Below are positions 58,364-64,000 of a stretch of DNA of 64,000 nt, in pieces. Made by a program: the position numbers and the translations under genes. Below the pieces are notes generated by a model that was given only the letters and a program-made list of their open reading frames with translations, was not told the origin of the DNA and made no database searches. This DNA comes from Crotalaria pallida (lineage: Eukaryota > Streptophyta > Magnoliopsida > Fabales > Fabaceae), in contig CM075655.1 in the NCBI GenBank assembly GCA_037953625.1, forward strand, positions 73,559,501 through 73,623,500, written 5' to 3'. How positions within the stretch are numbered: the stretch's first letter is position 1; the number at the start of each line of letters is the position of its first letter.

Positions 58364-58994
58364 GGTTTTTTCTTTGTTAATTAACTGGTGGCTGTCATGA
58401 AGGAAATAAATGAGGGATACTTCAATTAGGTAAAGTAAGAAAGTTGGCTAGCTTGTCAGCGTTGAAATCACGATAGAAAATAAATACTAATAAATACTAA
58501 TCAATATAACGTGATTTGAACGTTGCATTTAACATTTAAGTTTTAGAAGTATGGACAAATTTAAAAAATAAAAAATAAAAATTGAAGGGCCTATCGTTCC
58601 TTATTCAAAATCATAGAAGTTGAGTTTATTCGATCCTTATCCAAAATGATAGATGTTGAGTTTATATGTTAGACGTGGATATTCAAATAACATTGTTGAA
58701 TTAACATGTACTCCCTCCAGATTTTTTTCATTTAAGATTATTGATAAAATTTTATTTTATTCTTATTTACATTATTTCATTTTAATTTTATAGATATTTA
58801 ATTATTTTTTCCGGAAAAATATCATTGTTTTCTCAATACTTTTTTTGGAATTCCAATAACAATTGAAGGTCATGTAGTTTTGAAATAGTATATTAAATAT
58901 TTATATTTTCAATATCACGAACAAAATTAACCAATTTTCTTAACAGATATGAAATTCTCAAAAATAATCTTACGTTAAAGGCACAAAGAAGTAT

Positions 58995-59049
<55 letters not shown>

Positions 59050-59052
59050 GTG
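58364..59052. other. P450 5' flank; Stowaway-like and (TA)n DNA
   Basis: The P450 5' UTR and promoter should lie here, but I see no convincing TATA box. tactccctccag at 58709 resembles a Stowaway end. A (TA)n run spans about 58999-59046, next to the large TIR element. Confidence 0.4.
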
Positions 59053-59655
59053 GGGATTGCTAATCTATGTAAAGTGAGTTTTTGGTTGGTACACTTTAGC
59101 ATAGTGTACCAGCTTTTAGTAGACAAAAAGACCCTCAGATTTAAAAAAGACATAGTTTTAAACACAAGGGTATTTTAATAATTTCCTTTTTAAAAAAAAA
59201 TAAAAAAAAAACTGAAACCCTCACCCACCCAAACCCTATCTCTCTTCTCTCTCATCCCTCATTTCTCAATACACGTTCTCTCTCATCTCTCTCACTCTAA
59301 ACTACTCCTTCTCTCTTCTCTTCTCCACCCGCCGCCGCCGTTGTCAGCCGCCCCAACGCCAACAGCAGCCACGACCGATAGGCCCACCCTCAACCAACAC
59401 CGTGACTCGCGAGCAACCCTGCGACCCGAAGCCCCACCACGACAGCCACCACCACTGCGACCCAGCAGCTGCGACCCGAAGCCCCACCACCCGCGAGCAG
59501 CCCCACCACGACACTGCCACCAGCGTGCGACCCACCTGCACCGCAACCCGCTACCCCAATGGGAACGACCCACCAACACCGTGACCCCAACGACAACGAC
59601 CCACCAGCGTAATTTATAATAGATGGTTGGGTGAGTATTAGTTCCTAGTCCCATA
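59053..59655. repeat. Left long terminal inverted repeat
   Basis: About 600 bp, the reverse complement of 62684-63271. The GC-rich inner part (59325-59600) gives Pro/Thr/Arg-rich or Gly/Trp-rich frames in all directions. These recur in the other arm and are not taken as genes. Confidence 0.85.
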
Positions 59656-59721
59656 CATCTTTTCCATAAAAAAAAAACTTTGCCTAAAAATAAAGTGACA
59701 CAAGTTTTGTTAATATTGCAG

Positions 59722-59875
59722 AAATTCTGTTTGACATCAAAGGTGAAGATGTTGGAGTATTAGTGAGTGGCCCAAGGAACTTGAGACATGAAGTTGCCAG
59801 AATTTGTGCTTCAGGCTTGGCAGAAAATCTTCACTTCGAGTTCATCAGCTTTAGCTGGTGCCTGGTGATTTGTAT
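59722..59875 (+). pseudogene. FRO (ferric reductase oxidase) last-exon fragment
   Basis: After a good acceptor (gttaatattgcag) the plus strand encodes DVGVLVSGPRNLRHEVARIC followed by ASGLAENLHFEFISFSW. This is the C-terminus of plant FRO enzymes: the NAD-binding end (VLVSGP) and the terminal ISFSW. FROs are membrane flavocytochromes that reduce iron or copper, at the root surface or in organelles. A normal FRO stops right after SFSW. Here the stop is lost and the frame runs on (CLVICIV...). No upstream FRO exon is present. Carried inside the MULE-like element. Confidence 0.85.
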
Positions 59876-60411
59876 TGTATGTAGCATATATCTATATGGG
59901 TACTTGATAATTGTTCGAATATTGTAGAATAAAGTATCCATATGACAATATCTAAGAGTTTTAATTTTTGTCCCAAAATCGAATTTTTTGCATGATCTTG
60001 CTACCATTTGGTTTTCTTTTATCAATGGATAAGAGTATGGCTTAATTAGTTTTCTCTTATTGTTTACGGTGATTAGAATATCACAACAATTGGACAAAAA
60101 AACATGGTTGATATGCAACAGGTACTCAACATTTGTTAATTGGGAATTCTGGTGGCCAAATTTCCCTATATTGGTTTACTTCAAGGAGACTCAAACAAAG
60201 CCTGAGGGGCAAATCCATTTCTTCCGAGTAATTTTTGTAAGCATTTTGGAATCAAGCTTGTATCTAATATACATATAGGAAATAGTTCAGAAAGTAAAAT
60301 TTATCGGTACATGTCTTATGTATATTGATAATGATATACATATTTGTTTGTAATTAATTTTGTTTTACTATAATTTTAGGTTGCGATTTTTCTTAAATTT
60401 TTACGGGCATA

Positions 60412-60905
60412 ATGTCATTTGAAGGAATTGGTAATTGGCCTGTAGTGCTATTTAGAGATGATAATTTAACATATGAAGATGTTGAAATTGGAGTGGTTCA
60501 TGAAGATGATGAAATTGAAGAGATCATCTTGAGTGAACGTTTGCCTCAAGGCGAAAATGTCAATGACTCAACTCTTTACATAGGGAAATTGTTTAACAGC
60601 GATAAAGATGCTTATAATTTTTATTGTTTATTTGCAAAGAGTTGTGGTTTTTCAGTTAGACGCGGTCACAGTTACAAACGGTACAAGAACAACATTGAAG
60701 ATATTTATAAAAGAGAGTTTACTTGTCACCGTGCAGATGTTGCTAAACAAAAAAAATCACTGAAGTAGAAAAACAAAGGAAACGAAAAAGTTTAAAATGT
60801 AATTGTAGTACAAGATTGTTGACCTCTAAAAGAACATTTGGCTTCAAGGAACCATGGGTGGTTACATGTTTTGAAAACTCTCATAACGATGCACTAGAAT
60901 CATCT
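60412..60905 (+). pseudogene. FAR1-type DNA-binding domain, frameshifted
   Basis: The ATG at 60412 opens 118 codons: an acidic leader, then KLFNSDKDAYNFYCLFAKSC, GFSVRRGHSYKRYKNN and REFTCHR. After a frameshift near 60760 another frame continues KCNCSTRLLTSKRTFGFKEP, WVVTCFENSHNDAL. Together these are the FAR1/WRKY-GCM1-type zinc domain, with Cys, Cys, His and a final His/Asp region as in FHY3/FAR1 and MULE transposases. The transposase core and SWIM finger are absent. Either a decayed transposase start or a captured FRS gene. Confidence 0.8.
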
Positions 60906-60955
60906 AAAAAGGAGCTGGAATCATCTGATTCAGGAAAAACCAATCTTTTTTTTTT

Positions 60956-61265
60956 TGAAATCTATATTACATAAAGGAAGAGCAAGGACAATCATTCTCT
61001 CTAATATGTGTACTAGACAAAGATCATGTCCTCCAAAGTCAACAACTAATTCTCTAAACTGGGTGCCTATGTAACTCAACACATGATATGAATGAAACTT
61101 AAATTACAAACAAACAACAATAAAGAGAAAATTGAAGGAGCTACAGTCATCTGGTTAAGGAAAGACTAATCTATTTTTTGAAATCTACATTACATAAAGG
61201 GAGAGTAAGGACAATCATTCTCTCTAATCCGTGAGTACAAAACCATGTCCTTCAAAGTCTACAAA
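60956..61265. repeat. ~90 bp duplicated segment
   Basis: gaaatctatattacataaag...ggacaatcattctctctaat at about 60956-61045 recurs at about 61174-61265 with a few changes. Confidence 0.75.
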
Positions 61266-62683
61266 ACCCAGCCAACACTTGAGGAGAGGACACTACTAAT
61301 TAAAAGGAGGACATCACGAAACTACTTGCATCTTCATACAAAGCATATTCGTAATTTATCAATCAAATGAGAGTTTACATGTCTCAGAGCTCCTTGGGCA
61401 TAGAGATAACTTGCGAATCAATTCGAATTTCACCTCTGGATTTGAGAATGCGACAATGTAGATTCTATGCTACGTAGAACTTTCGCATTTTGCATAATAT
61501 ATTTTGCGAATTGCAGCTTGCATTCCCAGCATTGATAGTTTTTAAGAGTGAATTTTTTGAGGTGTGATAAAAGACATTTGGGAACAGGCTGTGACCGCTG
61601 CACCCACTTTTTGTCATCATCCATCATTCATCCTTCAAGGCAATTGAATTTATCCTTCAAGGCAACTTTTGCCAACCCTTTGTCATCCTATTAAATCACA
61701 GGAAAAGACAATGCTTGAGTTCTAACACAGTACCAAGGAATCAATTGCAGCTCCAGTCAAGGAAAATATCGATCCTCCTTGTTCTTGTAGATTTCATATA
61801 GTTGATTTGAATAGCGACAAGCAAGCGTTCTACACAATTTACCATAAATGCAGCAACTGAACAGGAAAAAAAGAACAGTAATAGCGATAAAATCATTCGA
61901 CAACTATCATGAGTCATGTAGGGAAGTTTATAAGGGAAATGGAAATAGAAAGGGGAGACAAACCTCTGGGTCGAGGTGATAAAGGTGGACCAGGTCATTG
62001 AGTGAGGGAATAAGAACGCCATAACTTGATGCTGGTGAAACAGCATTGCAGAGAAATTACATAAAAATAGAGAAAGAGAGTTCGTTGAAAGAAAGGGGTC
62101 TAGAAAAATGAACATTAAAATGGCTATGATGAAGCACCAAGACAGAAGAAATGATCTGATCTTCTTATTGTGATTTCTCTAACAAAAAAATCCATGAATC
62201 AGAATCCTAGTACAAATAGATAGATACTACATGTTTGGAAATAATTTTGGCTGAGTAAATAATTGAGACTCAAATTCTAATTATAAGTTGTTTTGAATAC
62301 AAAATAAACTAATTAATCACTAACTTCACTACAATTGAAAAATCACTAGATCTTGAAAGATTGACTATAATTAGAGACTACTGTAAACAAATTTCAGAAT
62401 CAAACTGATGTACCAAATGGTCCTACCTCCACACACCATCTATTACAAATTAGTTTTCACTATGCCAACTAGCTCTCTACCAATATAAAGAGTGTAACAA
62501 CTCACACTAGCACATAAAGTATATATGTCAAAACTACATGTGGTAGATTCTCAATTATCGAAAATCTAAAACATAAAATTGTATGTGTCACACATTAAAA
62601 AAACGAAACTAGACTTTAATTTATTGTCTAGTCTATGGAGCGACACAAAGGGCATGTGCTATGTTTGTTATCAAACCATTTTT
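61266..62683. other. Interior of the MULE-like element, no gene recognised
   Basis: AT-rich. Minus-strand frames at 61430-61627 and 61741-62115 lack recognisable motifs. Confidence 0.4.
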
Positions 62684-63268
62684 GTATGGGACCAGGAACT
62701 AATACTCACCCAACCATCTATTATAAATTACGCTGGTGGGTCGTTGCCATCGGGGTCGCGGTGTTGGTGGGTCGTTCCCGTTGGGGTAGCGGGTCGCAGT
62801 GTAGGTGGGTCGCACGCTGGTGGCAGTGTCGTGGTGGGGCTGCTCGCGGGTGGTGGGGCTTCGGGTCGCGGCTGCTGGGTCGCAGTGGTGATGGCTGTCG
62901 TGGTGGGGCTTCGGGTCGCAGAGCTGCTCGCGAGTCACGGTGTTGGTTGAGGGTGGGCCTATGGGTCATTGCTGCTGTTGGCGTTGGGGCGGCTGACGGC
63001 GACGGCGGCGGGTGGAGAAGAGAAGAGAGAAGGAGTAATTTAGAGTGAGAGAGATAAGAGAGAACGTGTATTAAGAAATGAGGGATGAGAGAGAGGGGAG
63101 ATAGGGTTTGGGTGGGTGAGGGTTTCAGATTTTTTTTTAATTTTTTTTAAAAAAGGAAATTATTAAAATATCCTTGTGTTTAAAACTATGTCTTTTTAAA
63201 ATGTGAGGGTGTTTTTGTCTACTAAAAGCTGATACCAACTAAAAACTCACTTTACATAGGTTAGCAAT

Positions 63269-63271
<3 letters not shown>
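62684..63271. repeat. Right long terminal inverted repeat
   Basis: Reverse complement of the left arm, with substitutions and small indels. It is followed by a (TA)n run at about 63272-63300. Confidence 0.85.
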
Positions 63272-63302
<31 letters not shown>

Positions 63303-64000
63303 GCTAACAAAATATAGGATATTATTACTTAACAAAATAAAAGAGGTGATTTTATTTTTTCTGAAATATACTCCAATGAAATATATAATAAGGACCGGAG
63401 AGAGTAATAAACCAATGAACTACAATTTTCAATACCAATATTCATTCAACGTATTTCCAAATCAATGTTCTTAGAAAAGTTGTTAACAAAATCATATATT
63501 GATACACAAACATTTATTATGAACTAGAAATTTCAATACAAATATTTCTTTAACGATGCTTGCTCTGATCTTTATGATATTTGTTACCAAGATTATATAC
63601 GAGTAGACTAGCCTTTCATAATTTGGAATTTCTTGGCTCCTCTCTCCTATATTTTTTTGGCAATAAGATAACCATTCCTTTTTTTTTTTTTGAGAGGAGA
63701 TAAGTACTCCTAGTGTTAGAGTGTGATTTTTTTTTTAATTATAAGATATTCACCAATGCAAGTACGGTGACTAATCTTTGGATATTATTCGATTTTTTCG
63801 TGTGTAATTCTTTATATTCCTAAGAGTTAGAATTGAATCCCAATTTCTTGCTTCAATAACACAATCTCACATTAACTATGGCAACCTCAATTGGTTGTAA
63901 TTTTTTTTTTTTTACTTTTAAGTTTTGATGTACAAGAAAATTATACTAGTAGACTAATAACGTTTACTTTCGGATTAAGAGGTTTGAACTAACACGTTAC
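63272..64000. other. AT-rich DNA, possible Stowaway end, no gene
   Basis: ggaccggagagagtaa at about 63393-63408 resembles an inverted Stowaway terminus and might pair with tactccctccag at 58709. The rest shows nothing. Confidence 0.35.

Larger units (their letters stand above)
59053..63271. mobile_element. MULE-like element with ~0.6 kb inverted ends
   Basis: 4.2 kb bounded by long inverted repeats (59053-59655 and 62684-63271) that start GGGATTGCTAA and differ by scattered changes. Long TIRs plus a FAR1-type domain point to Mutator-like elements, whose transposases gave rise to FHY3/FAR1. The target was probably the (TA)n tract, so the target duplication cannot be read. The interior carries a FRO exon and a FAR1-domain frame on the plus strand. 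No MULE transposase core (DDE) was seen. Confidence 0.7.

Noticed and set aside
58893..59165. Open frame through the (TA)n tract
   Set aside because: Encodes alternating Ile/Tyr from a microsatellite.
59292..59654. Gly/Trp-rich and Pro-rich frames (also 62579-63048)
   Set aside because: Low-complexity translations of the GC-rich part of the long TIR in all frames.

Overview
The window looks like repeat-rich nuclear DNA of a flowering plant, most likely a dicot. A legume is possible, but that is an impression and was not tested. The grounds are a plant-specific CYP706-type cytochrome P450, fragments of other plant genes with plant-style GT/AG introns, and plant transposon families (CACTA, MULE, hAT, Stowaway, LINE L1, Copia, a Ty3-type gag, and a large LTR element). 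I find no intact, uninterrupted protein-coding gene. Nearly everything is mobile DNA, remnants of it, or host exons carried in it.

Layout. 1-860 holds a short cyclin-B-like exon fragment and little else. 1114-1436 is a 323 bp hAT MITE with an exact 8 bp target duplication. 1447-12933 is a tandem array of about 960 bp TIR units, split by a 9.0 kb LTR element (1934-10907, TSD ATATA) that has very long LTRs, a 1.9 kb non-coding interior, a tRNA-iMet-type primer site and a purine tract; it resembles a LARD. 14064-14375 is a lone CACTA end. 15335-19474 is a CACTA-like, gene-carrying region with broken ArgJ exons. 19895-20290 has NAGS exons. 21355-23607 is an LTR and gag fragment joined to exon-like sequence of unknown origin.

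24729-37302 is a 12.6 kb CACTA element (TSD TAG). On the minus strand it carries the C-terminal part of a TNP2-type transposase and a Transposase_24/Ulp1-type gene, both damaged. Nested in it are a second CACTA (26302-29415, TSD AGA), a Copia integrase fragment, a DUF829-like exon and a 2 x 238 bp inverted repeat. A Helitron-type 3' end lies at 39481-39509 and a Stowaway MITE at 40012-40317.

40963-58363 (minus strand) is one CYP706-family P450 gene split into three coding blocks. A 1.77 kb MULE-like element (56495-58264, about 9 bp TSD) sits inside the membrane-anchor codons. The single intron has grown to about 14 kb because it took in an L1 LINE. That LINE was itself hit by a CACTA carrying Pelota exons (45029-48553, TSD CAA) and by a MULE-like element (49324-51229, TSD TTGAGAAGGG). 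59053-63271, upstream of the P450, is a MULE-like element with about 0.6 kb inverted ends that contains the last exon of a ferric reductase (FRO) and a FAR1-type DNA-binding domain.

The main biological story is a P450 being dismantled by nested transposons, in a neighbourhood where several TIR elements carry host exons (ArgJ, NAGS nearby, Pelota, FRO, DUF829-like). Gene names rest on protein motifs recognised by eye. TE boundaries rest on terminal repeats and target duplications read directly from the sequence.
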